From an uncultured bacterium (GTDB lineage Bacteria; Patescibacteriota; Minisyncoccia; Phycocordibacterales; UBA5272), in NCBI GenBank assembly GCA_903875555.1, contig CAIQWN010000033.1, positions 1-39,832 on the forward strand: a stretch of 39,832 nt of DNA. The letters run 5' to 3'. The translations under genes were made by a program, and so were the position numbers. The notes under the pieces are model-generated. The model was not told where the DNA came from, made no database searches, and worked only from the letters and a program-made list of their open reading frames with translations. Below, in pieces: positions 1-8,237 of this stretch. Numbering within the stretch: the stretch's first letter is position 1; each line of letters opens with the position of its first letter.

Positions 1-91
1 ATAAAACAAGTTTTAGGAAAAATAGTTTCAAAAATTAAATTGATAATCCACATAAATATAAGTTTATTGTATTTATAAGAAAAATATAGTG

Positions 92-97
92 TATAAT
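92..97 (+). promoter_or_regulatory. -10 box for the pilM operon
   Basis: A perfect TATAAT lies 19 nt before the pilM ATG. A weak TTGTAT at 67-72 could be the -35, but its spacer is 19 bp. This would drive the whole pilM-pilB unit, because the following genes are packed without gaps. Confidence 0.5.
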
Positions 98-116
98 TAA
101 TTTATAAATAATAAAT

Positions 117-1172
117 ATGTTCTCAATTTTTAATAAAACAAATAAAAAAGATGCAATCGGTATAGATATAGGTCCTTCATCTGTTAAAGTTGTTCAATTA
201 AGAAAGGAGGATGAAAGGATAGTGCTTGTTACTTATGGAGAAATAGAACTTGGTCCTTATGCTGGACTTGCACCATCTCAAGTTGCTATTTTAGGGGAAG
301 ATAAGATGACAGAAGTAATAAAAGATCTTTTAAAGGAAACAAAAGTAACTTGTAAAGAAGCTGTTATGGCTGTTGATTCTTCAGCTGCCTATGTTTCTAC
401 TATAACGGTTCCAAAACTTCCTCCAAATGAAGAGAAATTTATGATACCAATAGAAGCTAGGAAATATATTCCTATACCAATATCTGATGTTAAATTAGAC
501 TGGTGGCAAATACCAAGTAAAGAAGAAAATGACAGAACTAAGGAAATAGTTTTGGTTGCAGTAAAAAATGAAACATTAGAATCGTACGCTCGTATTGCTA
601 AGAATTTAGGTTTTGTTAATTTGGAAGTAGAAATAGAAGGTTTTAGTTTGGTTCGTAGTTTATTAAATAACAATCAAGGATTTTTTATTTTTGTTGATCT
701 TGGATCTATATATACAACAGTTAATGTGATTAAAGACGGTGTTGTTATCGATATGAATATTATAAATCATGGATCACAAGAAGGCACAGTACAACTTTCT
801 AAATCACTTTCCCTAACTGTTGAAACAGCAGAAGAAACAAAAAGAACTTTTGGATATGTTGGTGATAGTTCTAATGAGTATGTTAAAGAAATTTTAAAAC
901 TTTCGAGTTATCCACTGTTTGGTGAACTTGCTAGGCTTTTACTTATGTATGAAAGAAAGTATAATCAAGTAATAGAAGGAGTAGTTCTTTCTGGTGGAGG
1001 AGCAAAGGTCGCAGGTGTACTTGATGTATACAAAGATACAGTTCATAGTGATGCAGTTATTGCAACACCTTTTGATAAAATAGTTTATCCAGATTTTTTG
1101 AAAAATATAATTTCAAAAGTTGGACCAACTTATTCTGTGGCTGTTGGTCTTGCTCTTAAAAAACTACTATAA
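117..1172 (+). CDS. pilM: Type IV pilus assembly ATPase-like protein PilM
   Basis: PilM is the cytoplasmic actin-like platform of the type IV pilus, which binds the N-terminal tail of PilN at the inner face of the membrane. The 351-aa protein has the actin/FtsA-fold nucleotide signatures: an IGIDIGPSSVKVV phosphate loop at about residues 14-26, a second one (VDLGSIYTTVNV) near 190, and an adenosine motif VLSGGGAKVAG near 289. There is no membrane segment, and the length is normal for PilM. It is first in a tight run with pilN-, pilO- and pilP-like genes and pilB, which rules out FtsA as the better name. The start follows a TATAAT box and has no clear Shine-Dalgarno. Confidence 0.93.
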   Translation: MFSIFNKTNKKDAIGIDIGPSSVKVVQLRKEDERIVLVTYGEIELGPYAGLAPSQVAILGEDKMTEVIKDLLKETKVTCKEAVMAVDSSAAYVSTITVPKLPPNEEKFMIPIEARKYIPIPISDVKLDWWQIPSKEENDRTKEIVLVAVKNETLESYARIAKNLGFVNLEVEIEGFSLVRSLLNNNQGFFIFVDLGSIYTTVNVIKDGVVIDMNIINHGSQEGTVQLSKSLSLTVETAEETKRTFGYVGDSSNEYVKEILKLSSYPLFGELARLLLMYERKYNQVIEGVVLSGGGAKVAGVLDVYKDTVHSDAVIATPFDKIVYPDFLKNIISKVGPTYSVAVGLALKKLL

Positions 1173-1177
1173 TATTT

Positions 1178-1948
1178 ATGTCTTTTTCTGATCCAAATAT
1201 AAATAACACTAAACAACCCACCGAAGAGGCTTCGTATAACTTCGTTAATCGTAAAAAAGATGAGGGAATGGGTTTAGTACAGCTTTTACTTGTGATAGTA
1301 ACAGTTTTTGTGATTTTATTATCTCTTGGTTTGTATGGATATTCTTTTTATTTAAAAACAGAAATAGCTAAAGATACAGATATTTTAAAAAATAATGGAA
1401 AAGCATTAGATAAATTTAATTTATCAGAAATAAAATCACTCTCTTATCGCCTTAAAATGGCAAATGGTTTAATTGCTGAACATCAATATATTGGATCTTT
1501 GTTTAATATTTTAGAAAAAAGCATTGAGGGCAGGATCGTTTATAATAGTTTCAATTTGTCTTTCGATGACTCAAAAAATAAGTACAATCTTTCTTTACAA
1601 GGTGAAGGAGCAAATTATGAGTCTGTGATTAAACAAATTGATATTCTTAAATCAAAAACTTATTCAGATTATTTTTCTAATCTTGAAGTTAGATCAATTG
1701 TAAACAAACCAAACAGTATTAGTTTTAGTTTGAATATGGATGTAAGTTTAACAGGAGAAGATAAAATGAAAGACAATCCTTTGTTTAATTTGAATAATCA
1801 ACCATCTAATTCAAGTATAGATACTGGTACATCATCTATACCAATAGCAACATCTACACAAGATATTTTTAATATAGACACCTCAAATACAGTAAAGAAA
1901 AGTAATCTAAAGGTCGAGAGTATTAATTCGGGAAGAACTAATAATTAA
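1178..1948 (+). CDS. pilN: PilN-like type IV pilus inner-membrane protein
   Basis: This 256-aa bitopic protein has a hydrophilic N-terminal tail, one membrane helix at about residues 32-58 (LLLVIVTVFVILLSLGLYGY) and a periplasmic-type alpha/beta domain, as in PilN. Its tail would dock on PilM. It starts 5 nt after the pilM stop, and the pilO-like gene follows 4 nt after its own stop, so the three are surely co-transcribed. It is longer than classical PilN (about 190 aa) because of a low-complexity Ser/Thr/Asn-rich C-terminal tail after residue 200. The family call rests mainly on topology and gene order; sequence conservation in this family is low. Confidence 0.75.
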   Translation: MSFSDPNINNTKQPTEEASYNFVNRKKDEGMGLVQLLLVIVTVFVILLSLGLYGYSFYLKTEIAKDTDILKNNGKALDKFNLSEIKSLSYRLKMANGLIAEHQYIGSLFNILEKSIEGRIVYNSFNLSFDDSKNKYNLSLQGEGANYESVIKQIDILKSKTYSDYFSNLEVRSIVNKPNSISFSLNMDVSLTGEDKMKDNPLFNLNNQPSNSSIDTGTSSIPIATSTQDIFNIDTSNTVKKSNLKVESINSGRTNN

Positions 1949-1952
1949 TAAT

Positions 1953-2543
1953 ATGTCAAAATCAATCGCTAATCTATTTTTAATAATCATAATTACCGCT
2001 TTATATATATTTGTAATTAATCCTTTACAGAAAGGCGATGGAACTATAGTTGGTCTTGATAAAAGTATAAGTGAACTTTCTTTTCAAAGAAACGATCTAA
2101 TAAATAATCAAGAACAAGTAAAAAATTTAACAGATAAAGCTAGTAAGTATGAATCAGAATATGAAATACTTAAAAAAGTAGAGTTAGGGAAAAGTGAAAG
2201 TGCAGAGCAGTCATTGCTGGCTATGATACCAAAATCAGTTGACCCTGTTAGAGTAGAGGAAGAGGTTTCTCGTATTTTGATAAATAGAGGATTTTCTTTG
2301 GATTCAATTTCTTATTCGCAAAATGGACAAACAATAAATAACAGGTATGGTTCTTATAATATTATTTTTACAACAAAAGGGGACTATAAAAGATTCAAAG
2401 ATCTTATAAATGATTTTGAAACAAGTAAGAGAATATATGTAATTAAATCAGTATCTTTTTCTTCACCTTCAGTATTAGATAGTAAGGCATCAACTGATAG
2501 CATGCCTTTCCAAGTTAAATTAGAAACCTATTATATGAATTAA
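1953..2543 (+). CDS. pilO: PilO-like type IV pilus inner-membrane protein
   Basis: PilO pairs with PilN in the pilus alignment complex. The 196-aa protein has one N-terminal membrane helix (about residues 6-24), then a predicted coiled coil (roughly 35-75, rich in K/E/Q/S), then a compact ferredoxin-like domain, which is the classical PilO plan. It lies between the pilN-like and pilP-like genes with 4-nt gaps. Primary sequence similarity in this family is weak, so the name depends on topology and position. A second PilN/PilO-type paralogue would look the same. Confidence 0.72.
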   Translation: MSKSIANLFLIIIITALYIFVINPLQKGDGTIVGLDKSISELSFQRNDLINNQEQVKNLTDKASKYESEYEILKKVELGKSESAEQSLLAMIPKSVDPVRVEEEVSRILINRGFSLDSISYSQNGQTINNRYGSYNIIFTTKGDYKRFKDLINDFETSKRIYVIKSVSFSSPSVLDSKASTDSMPFQVKLETYYMN

Positions 2544-2547
2544 TTTT

Positions 2548-2883
2548 ATGAAATCAGAAGATATATTTAGTGGTAAAAAAGAAATAATAGTTGAATTTTT
2601 TATAGGAATATTATTTGTCGTTGGTGTTTATTATTTGTTTAATATAGTTAAGGATAGTTCTTCACCAGTAACAACAAATACAGCTGGTGCAAGTTCTGGT
2701 TCCAGTTTTAATAATCTTTTGCAAGATTTGGACAAAGACAAGATTAATTTAGATGAAAAGACTTTTCAACAGAGTAATCTTTTTGGACAAATGAAAGATT
2801 TTTCTAGAACGATTTTGCCAAGTAACACCCCAGGTCGTGACAACCCATTCAATATATATGTTACTCCTAGATCTTCTAATTAG
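2548..2883 (+). CDS. Small PilP-like pilus protein
   Basis: The 111-aa protein has a short cytoplasmic N-terminus, one membrane helix (about residues 14-33), a flexible Ser/Thr/Asn/Gly stretch and a C-terminal GRDNPF motif at residues 96-101. A closing G-R-x-N-P-F motif is a recurring end of the protein encoded between pilO and pilB in Patescibacteria, and it recalls the conserved R-(D/N)-PF segment of PilP. There is no lipoprotein signal and no beta domain, so it is at most a minimal PilP. Its end overlaps the start of pilB by 26 nt, suggesting coupled translation. The function is inferred from position. Confidence 0.6.
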   Translation: MKSEDIFSGKKEIIVEFFIGILFVVGVYYLFNIVKDSSSPVTTNTAGASSGSSFNNLLQDLDKDKINLDEKTFQQSNLFGQMKDFSRTILPSNTPGRDNPFNIYVTPRSSN

Positions 2884-4612
2884 TCAAAATAGAATAAGTG
2901 AAGATATTGCGAAAGAAATAAAAAATGACCTTGAAAAAAATAATGACGAGGTCATTGATAATTTACTTTCAAAACTATATATCACAGGTGAAGAATTAAC
3001 ACAGATTAGATCTGTTCTATATGGTTATCCAATTTATAAAGGTGAAATAAAAAAAGATGCTGAATTGTCTAAATTTATTAGTACAATACAAGCAAAGTCT
3101 TGGATGGCTCTTCCCCTTGAAGTAAAAGACGATGTTGTTTATGTTGGGGTTGTTGATCCAGACAGGGGAAATATTTTAAGTAGTTTGCAATTTTTATTTG
3201 GTGGCGAGCATCGTGCATATAAAATATTTTTAATTTCCTTTGATGATTTTAAAAATTATTTAGGTGGAGATTTTATTATTTCTGATGTTAAAGATAATGT
3301 AAATGGTAAAAATAATATAGACGATAAAGTAAAACTTTCAAAAATTAATGAGAAAGACGCCAATGAAGTTGATTTAGGTAATAATGACACTGTTGATTTA
3401 ACAGACGTAGATGCAATACTTGACGATAAATTAGAAAAGAAGGCTGTACCAATGATTTTAAATATTTTACTTCGTTATGCAATAGATCATAATGCCTCAG
3501 ATATTCATATAGAAGATTCAGGAAGCTCAGTAAGAGTAAGGTGTCGTGTCGATGGTGTTTTAAATACAGTTATTTCTTTACCAATAAAAGTTCATTCAAT
3601 GATTGTTGCTAGAGTAAAAATTCTTTGCGCAATGAAACTTGATGAAAAAAGAAAACCACAAGACGGTCGTTTTAGTACAAAATTAAATGATAGAAATATT
3701 GACTATCGTGTTTCTACTTTCCCTGGATATTATGGTGAAAAAGTCGTGATAAGAGTGCTTGATAGTTATAAAGGTGTTAGAGAATTAAAGTCTCTTGGTT
3801 TTTCTATTTCACAAATAGCACAAATTAGAGATGCCCTAACTAAACCTTATGGTATTGTTTTGATCTCTGGTCCAACAGGTTCTGGTAAAACAACAACGCT
3901 TTATTCTATGCTTAATGAAATAGATAGAGATCATAGAAATGTTGTTTCTCTTGAAGATCCGATAGAATATAACGTTCCAAATATGAATCAGTCACAAATA
4001 TTTCCAGAGATTGGTTATACTTTTGCAACAGGTCTTCGTTCTATTTTGCGTCAAGATCCAGACGTGATAATGGTTGGAGAAATTCGTGATGCAGAAACAG
4101 CAGAACTCGCAATACAAGCTGCGCTTACAGGTCACTTAGTGTTCTCGACAATTCACACCAATACAGCGGTGGGAGTTATTACTCGTTTACTTGATATGGG
4201 TGTTGAGCCGTTTTTGATTGCACCAACACTTATTTTAACTATTGGACAAAGATTAGTTAGAAAAATAGATGATACTTGTGCGAGTCCTCTTCCTATGGAT
4301 GTAGGTATGAAGGCAATGATCGATGAAGAATTTAAAGAGTTAGGCGATGAATTCAAATCAAAATTAAAATTAGACAGACCATTTAATAATGCTGTGGGTA
4401 ATGAAAATAATCCAAGTGGTCTTAAAGGAAGAATACCAGTTTTGGAAGTTTTGGAATTAAATAATGAGATACAGGAATGTATTGTTGCTAAGAAGGGTGA
4501 AGATGAAATTACAGATGTTGCTAGAAAATTTGGAATGATAACAATGAGACAAGATGCGATGTTGAAGTCTATGGAGGGTATAGTACCTTTCTCAGAAATC
4601 CACGAGTTATAA
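2858..4612 (+). CDS. pilB: Type IV pilus extension ATPase PilB (GspE family)
   Basis: PilB is the hexameric cytoplasmic ATPase that drives pilus polymerisation. From this ATG it has 584 aa. It has an N-terminal GspE-N-type domain (start LLLDLLISQNRISEDIAKEI), an Asp/Asn-rich linker near 150-185, then the ATPase core: Walker A GPTGSGKT at 338-345, an Asp box (SLEDPIEY), Walker B (DVIMVGEIRD) and a His box (TGHLVFSTIHTN). A GTG 21 nt upstream is also in frame, but the ATG starts at the family's usual position and overlaps the preceding gene by 26 nt. The C-terminal zinc tetracysteine motif of most PilB/GspE proteins is missing; only the trailing GR-P-VLEVL segment remains. Confidence 0.93.
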   Translation: MLLLDLLISQNRISEDIAKEIKNDLEKNNDEVIDNLLSKLYITGEELTQIRSVLYGYPIYKGEIKKDAELSKFISTIQAKSWMALPLEVKDDVVYVGVVDPDRGNILSSLQFLFGGEHRAYKIFLISFDDFKNYLGGDFIISDVKDNVNGKNNIDDKVKLSKINEKDANEVDLGNNDTVDLTDVDAILDDKLEKKAVPMILNILLRYAIDHNASDIHIEDSGSSVRVRCRVDGVLNTVISLPIKVHSMIVARVKILCAMKLDEKRKPQDGRFSTKLNDRNIDYRVSTFPGYYGEKVVIRVLDSYKGVRELKSLGFSISQIAQIRDALTKPYGIVLISGPTGSGKTTTLYSMLNEIDRDHRNVVSLEDPIEYNVPNMNQSQIFPEIGYTFATGLRSILRQDPDVIMVGEIRDAETAELAIQAALTGHLVFSTIHTNTAVGVITRLLDMGVEPFLIAPTLILTIGQRLVRKIDDTCASPLPMDVGMKAMIDEEFKELGDEFKSKLKLDRPFNNAVGNENNPSGLKGRIPVLEVLELNNEIQECIVAKKGEDEITDVARKFGMITMRQDAMLKSMEGIVPFSEIHEL

Positions 4613-4639
4613 GCAAAAAATTACCACATATGCTTCGTT

Positions 4640-4699
4640 AAAAGAAATTTTTATTTCGTCGCCGTACTAAATGTACGACTTCTTATAAAAATTTCTTTT
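4640..4699. repeat. Nested palindrome, copy 1
   Basis: Two perfect 15-nt arms (4640-4654 and 4685-4699, AAAAGAAATTTTTAT and its complement) enclose an inner CGTAC-N5-GTACG hairpin followed by CTTCTT. A second copy with the same core lies at 36337-36395. It sits just after pilB and could act as its transcription terminator, but it lacks a T-run and is better described as an intergenic palindromic repeat. Confidence 0.6.
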
Positions 4700-4742
4700 G
4701 CCTTGCCTCTGCTGTATTTTAATGTTTGTAAAATTCTAATTT

Positions 4743-4771
4743 TTGTGTTTCAATTCTAAATGAACTAACTT
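4743..4771 (+). promoter_or_regulatory. Promoter (-35/-10) for the 45-aa gene
   Basis: TTGTGT at 4743-4748 and TAACTT at 4766-4771 are separated by exactly 17 bp. The same -10 hexamer and spacing occur before the minus-strand gene ending at 25731. The two boxes are only partial matches to consensus. Confidence 0.4.
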
Positions 4772-4788
4772 TGTTGAAAGGATAGAAT

Positions 4789-4926
4789 GTGAAATCTTAC
4801 GAGTGGAGTAAACCAAAGTTTGTTTCTTACTGGCCGATCATACTTGTTTATGGTTTTGCTTTGGTTGGATTGATAGACATGCTTACGATGATTCCATTTA
4901 AGTGGTTATATCATTTGTTTTTTTAA
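4789..4926 (+). CDS. 45-aa single-pass membrane protein, unknown function
   Basis: I do not recognise this small gene. It starts with GTG preceded by a good Shine-Dalgarno (AAAGGA, 4777-4782, 6-nt spacing) and is followed by its own Rho-independent terminator at 4945-4975, which argues that it is real despite its size. The protein has a charged, Trp/Tyr-containing N-terminus (KSYEWSKPK) and a hydrophobic segment (about residues 12-35) ending in PFKWLYHLFF. It sits alone between pilB and pilT in a gap of more than 450 bp. Its SD-type start matches the other orphan genes of the window, not its pilus neighbours. A role in pilus function is possible but is only suggested by position. Confidence 0.62.
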   Translation: MKSYEWSKPKFVSYWPIILVYGFALVGLIDMLTMIPFKWLYHLFF

Positions 4927-4944
4927 TTTCAATATTCAGATGAT

Positions 4945-4975
4945 AAAAAGGTGGTGTCGCCCGCATCACCTTTTT
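4945..4975 (+). terminator. Rho-independent terminator of the 45-aa gene
   Basis: A 12-bp stem (4945-4956 with 4964-4975, one G-T pair), loop TCGCCCG and a T-run at the 3' side. It lies 18 nt after the stop of the small gene. Confidence 0.75.
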
Positions 4976-4988
4976 GTATTTTGTATTT

Positions 4989-5028
4989 TTTCTGCGTTGT
5001 TCTGCGTTCCGTCTGCGAGTGTCCGCAC
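4989..5028. repeat. Intergenic TCTGCGTT repeat, copy 1
   Basis: A 40-nt segment built from TCTGCGTT-like units matches 24339-24378 at about 30 of 40 positions. Both copies lie after the terminator of an orphan gene and before a leaderless housekeeping gene (pilT here, proS there). Confidence 0.55.
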
Positions 5029-5061
5029 TTTGATTGTCCACAACTGACATTTCATAATGAG

Positions 5062-5070
5062 TGTTATAAT
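5062..5070 (+). promoter_or_regulatory. Extended -10 promoter of pilT
   Basis: TGT-TATAAT ends 6 nt before the ATG at 5077, so the expected transcription start coincides with the start codon. This placement decides against the longer in-frame reading from 4951. Confidence 0.7.
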
Positions 5071-5076
5071 TTTATT

Positions 5077-6135
5077 ATGAATTATGAAACTGAACTCGAT
5101 GATTTAATAATGACTTTAGTTAAAGAATCTGGATCGGATCTACATCTTACTGTGGGGACATTTCCAACTGTTCGTATTAACGGTGAACTTATTTCTTTAA
5201 CAAGAAAAAATGAAGTTACAGCAGAAGATAATGTTGGTTATCTTAATGCTATGATTTCTGAAAAATTATTTACTAATTTTGTTATCAAACAAGAATTAGA
5301 TTTTTCTTATGAACATAAAAAGGAGTATCGTCTTCGTTGCAATGCTTCTTTCCAAAAAGGTGTTATTTCTATAGCGATGCGTTTGGTTGTTAAAGCAAAA
5401 AGTATAGAAGAATTAAATCTTCCAACACAGTTACTTGATTTTGCATCAAGAAAAGAAGGTTTCTTTTTGGTTGTTGGTCCTGTTGGCCAAGGAAAATCAA
5501 CAACATTGTCAGCAATGATTTCTCATATTAATACTTTAGAAAAAAGACACATTGTAACCATTGAAGATCCAATAGAATATGTTTATACACAAGACAAATC
5601 TTTAATAGAACAAAGAGAAGTTGGTATAGACACAGAAAGTTTCCACGAAGCTCTAAGACGTGCCTTTAGACAAGATATGGATGTGATCATGGTTGGAGAA
5701 ATGCGTGATAAAGAAACAATGGCGACCGCTGTTACCGCAGCTGAGACAGGGCATTTAGTTTTGGCTACACTTCACTCAAATTCAGCAGCGCAAACAATAG
5801 ATAGAATAATAGATACATTCCCAGGTGATCAACAAAATCAAATTAGATCACAATTAGCAGCAACTCTTATCGGCATCTTGTCACAAAGATTACTTCCAAG
5901 TATTTCAGGTGGGATGATTCCTGCTTGTGAACTTTTACTTAACACAAAAGCCGTAGCGAACCTTATTCGTGAAAACAGAACTTATGAAATAGATATGTTA
6001 ATAGAAACTGGTTCATCAGAAGGTATGATTGATATGGATAGACACTTAGCAGAACTTGTAAAGAGTGGGCAAGTTTTGAAAGATGTCGCTCGTAAATATT
6101 CAAATAAGACAAGTTTATTTGATAAACTTATTTAA
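5077..6135 (+). CDS. pilT: Twitching motility / pilus retraction ATPase PilT
   Basis: PilT is the hexameric ATPase that depolymerises the pilus. The 352-aa protein has a PAS-like N-terminal domain, Walker A GPVGQGKS at 134-141, an Asp box (TIEDPIEY), Walker B (DVIMVGEMRD), a His box (TGHLVLATLHSN) and a version of the PilT-specific AIRNLIRE signature (AVANLIREN). The length is typical. The frame is open upstream to 4951, but that stretch is the TCTGCG repeat and promoter region and gives a Cys-rich nonsense leader. The extended -10 box fixes the start at 5077. pilC follows after 5 nt. Confidence 0.94.
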   Translation: MNYETELDDLIMTLVKESGSDLHLTVGTFPTVRINGELISLTRKNEVTAEDNVGYLNAMISEKLFTNFVIKQELDFSYEHKKEYRLRCNASFQKGVISIAMRLVVKAKSIEELNLPTQLLDFASRKEGFFLVVGPVGQGKSTTLSAMISHINTLEKRHIVTIEDPIEYVYTQDKSLIEQREVGIDTESFHEALRRAFRQDMDVIMVGEMRDKETMATAVTAAETGHLVLATLHSNSAAQTIDRIIDTFPGDQQNQIRSQLAATLIGILSQRLLPSISGGMIPACELLLNTKAVANLIRENRTYEIDMLIETGSSEGMIDMDRHLAELVKSGQVLKDVARKYSNKTSLFDKLI

Positions 6136-6140
6136 TTATT

Positions 6141-7361
6141 ATGATTTTTAAATACATTTGTATAAATCAAGAAAATAATCGCGTTGAGGGTACTATTGAT
6201 TCCAAAAATTTAGATACAGCAATTTCAGAATTACAAAAGAAAGACCTAACAGTTATTTCTATTAAGGAAGGAATACAAAAAGGAAGGAATGAAAAAAATG
6301 TTTCGGTTGATAGTGCTTTGTTTAAACAAAAAATAACAGTAAAAGACGTTGTTATTTTTTCAAGACAGATAGCTATCTTGTTTGAGGCTGGTGTTTCTGC
6401 TCTTAAATCTTTTAGATTGCTCGCTACAGAAAACACAAATAGAACATTCGCATTAGAGTTAACAAAAATTGCAGATTTTATTGAGTCTGGTACATCTCTT
6501 TCTAATTCACTTGGAAAAAATCCAGATCTATTTCCTCCTTTTTATGTGAATATGGTGAAGGCTGGCGAAGAAAGTGGAAAATTAAATGATACTTTTATGT
6601 ATTTGGCGGATCATCTTGATCGTGAATATGAATTATCACAAAAAATTAGAAAAGCGGTAACATATCCGATATTCGTGGTCGCAACATTTATAATAGTGCT
6701 AACGATAATGCTTCTTTTTGTTGTTCCAAAAATTTCTGGTATGTTTGCTGAACAAAACATGACGCTACCTTTAGTGACTCGTATAGTTATTGGGCTATCA
6801 AACTTTGTTGTCGATTATTTTATCTACGCTTTTCCTTGTTTGATTTTCTTTTTATGGGTTTGTTATAAATATAATAAAACAGAAAACGGCAAAAGATATT
6901 TTGATTCTCGTAAATTGGAAATTCCTCTACTTAATGATTTTTATAAAAAAGCATTTCTTACAAGACTCTCTGATAATATGAATACAATGATAACATCAGG
7001 TGTGCCAATTGTTCATGCTCTAGAAATTACTGCAAATGTTTTAGATAATTTAATATATAGGGATATGGTTATTCGTATTTCTAAAAAAGTAGAATCAGGT
7101 GTTCCTTTTTCTAAAGCTTTGTACGACGAAGAAGAGATACCAAATATTTTAGTGCAAATGGTTAGAATTGGTGAGGAGACTGGTAAGATTGGTTATGTTT
7201 TGAAAAATTTAGCGAACTTCTATAAAAGAGAGTTGGATAATAGTATTGATAATCTGATTTCTCTAATTGAACCTATAATGATTGTAGGGTTAGGTATTGG
7301 TGTTGGTGGGCTTGTAGCGGCGATTCTTCTTCCAATGTATAGTTTGGCCTCGAATCTATAA
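6141..7361 (+). CDS. pilC: Type IV pilus inner-membrane platform protein PilC (GspF family)
   Basis: PilC is the polytopic protein that couples PilB/PilT to pilin insertion. The 406-aa sequence shows two GspF repeats: the first around residues 70-195 (SRQIAILFEAGVSALKS motif) and the second around 270-395 (TRLSDNMNTMITSGVPIVHA motif). There are membrane helices near 176-200, 222-241 and 379-402. The N-terminal 60 residues form the usual small extra domain. Length and order (directly after pilT) are normal. A 20-bp hairpin at 7401-7443 probably ends this transcript. Confidence 0.94.
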   Translation: MIFKYICINQENNRVEGTIDSKNLDTAISELQKKDLTVISIKEGIQKGRNEKNVSVDSALFKQKITVKDVVIFSRQIAILFEAGVSALKSFRLLATENTNRTFALELTKIADFIESGTSLSNSLGKNPDLFPPFYVNMVKAGEESGKLNDTFMYLADHLDREYELSQKIRKAVTYPIFVVATFIIVLTIMLLFVVPKISGMFAEQNMTLPLVTRIVIGLSNFVVDYFIYAFPCLIFFLWVCYKYNKTENGKRYFDSRKLEIPLLNDFYKKAFLTRLSDNMNTMITSGVPIVHALEITANVLDNLIYRDMVIRISKKVESGVPFSKALYDEEEIPNILVQMVRIGEETGKIGYVLKNLANFYKRELDNSIDNLISLIEPIMIVGLGIGVGGLVAAILLPMYSLASNL

Positions 7362-7400
7362 CTAGTTAATAGCCAATAGCCACTAGGGTTTAGGAAATAC

Positions 7401-7443
7401 AAATTCAAACGCGGTTTCGCGAAGCGAAACCGCGTTTGAATTT
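7401..7443. terminator. Perfect 20-bp hairpin with GAA triloop after pilC
   Basis: Arms 7401-7420 and 7424-7443 are perfectly complementary around the loop GAA, so the centre reads GCGAAGC. A diverged sister hairpin (outer AAATTCAA, inner GGTTTCGC conserved) lies at 15792-15836. The run of T after the stem is short, but the position after the pilC stop fits termination. Imperfect inverted copies of an ATTGGCTA-N-ACTAGT motif flank it (about 7362-7382 and 7509-7528). Confidence 0.7.
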
Positions 7444-7570
7444 CACTATTGGTTATTAACACATTCGGCTTGCTAGCCTCAGTGTCTTCGTCATCTTCAT
7501 TCCTCGACCTATTGGCTAACAACTAGTCCAGATATCCACCTTATTCCTTTGCTTTTATTTGTGTAGGTTA

Positions 7571-7576
7571 TATACT
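7571..7576 (+). promoter_or_regulatory. Probable -10 box of the major pilin gene
   Basis: TATACT lies 32 nt before the pilin ATG, giving a predicted leader of about 25 nt. No clear -35 or Shine-Dalgarno is visible. Confidence 0.4.
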
Positions 7577-7608
7577 GTATTTAATTACTAAACAAGTAAA
7601 AACAAATT

Positions 7609-8226
7609 ATGAATATATTTAATTACTCAAATAAACAAGTTCGCGGTTTTACACTTATCGAATTGCTAGTGGTGATTGCTATTATAGGTCTTCTATCAAC
7701 TGTTATTGCACAACCAGTTACACAAGCATTTAAAAAAGCTCGTGATGGTAAAAAGATTTCAGATATTCACGCAATAGAAGCAGCTCTTCAATCTTACGCA
7801 ACAGCAAATGGTGGTTATTACCCTAATACTTTAGCGGATCTTGTTACATCTAAAGATTTACCAAAATTACCAACAAATGCAGATGGTGCGACTGTATTAA
7901 GAGATAAATATATGTATGTGGTTTATCAAAATAGTGATGTTCCACCTAAAAATATGGGTTATCATTTAGGTGTTAAATTAGAAGTAAATGGACCAGCTCT
8001 TGATGATGACAAAGATTGTACTGGTTTATCTGGAACTACTCCTTGTTTGGTTTATTCAGGTACAGCAGTTGCTACAAATGTTGGTTCTACTGGTTTTTCG
8101 ACAGGTGCTAATGTGGCTTACAGTGGTTCTGCTGATTTTGATGGTGCGGATCTTGGTTCTAAAGAAAATTGTTCATCTACAGTTTTCTTTGGTACAGGTG
8201 CTTGTATCTACGATTTAACACAATAA
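7609..8226 (+). CDS. Major type IV pilin-like protein
   Basis: The 205-aa prepilin has a short leader ending in Gly13 and then FTLIELLVVIAIIGLLSTVI, the class III signal/transmembrane helix with Glu5 of the mature protein. The region after it (KKARDGKKISDIHAIEAALQ) is the usual alpha1-C helix. The C-terminal half is rich in Gly/Ser/Thr/Ala and holds two cysteine pairs (near 139/146 and 185/195), suggesting disulfide-stabilised loops. It has its own promoter, as expected for an abundant subunit, and lies directly before the prepilin peptidase that should process it. Major rather than minor pilin is inferred from position and separate promoter. Confidence 0.85.
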   Translation: MNIFNYSNKQVRGFTLIELLVVIAIIGLLSTVIAQPVTQAFKKARDGKKISDIHAIEAALQSYATANGGYYPNTLADLVTSKDLPKLPTNADGATVLRDKYMYVVYQNSDVPPKNMGYHLGVKLEVNGPALDDDKDCTGLSGTTPCLVYSGTAVATNVGSTGFSTGANVAYSGSADFDGADLGSKENCSSTVFFGTGACIYDLTQ

Positions 8227-8237
8227 TAATTGTCCCT

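Noticed and set aside
117-1172. FtsA or MreB identity for the first actin-like gene
   Set aside because: The gene order pilM-pilN-pilO-pilB and the PilM-type motifs favour PilM.
4951-5076. 42-residue N-terminal extension of PilT
   Set aside because: The stretch covers the TCTGCG repeat and the extended -10 box and translates to a Cys-rich segment absent from PilT. The start at 5077 is supported by the promoter spacing.
7220-7522. 100-codon minus-strand ORF over the pilC end and the hairpin
   Set aside because: It runs through the 20-bp palindrome and the antisense of pilC; no start signal and no recognisable protein.
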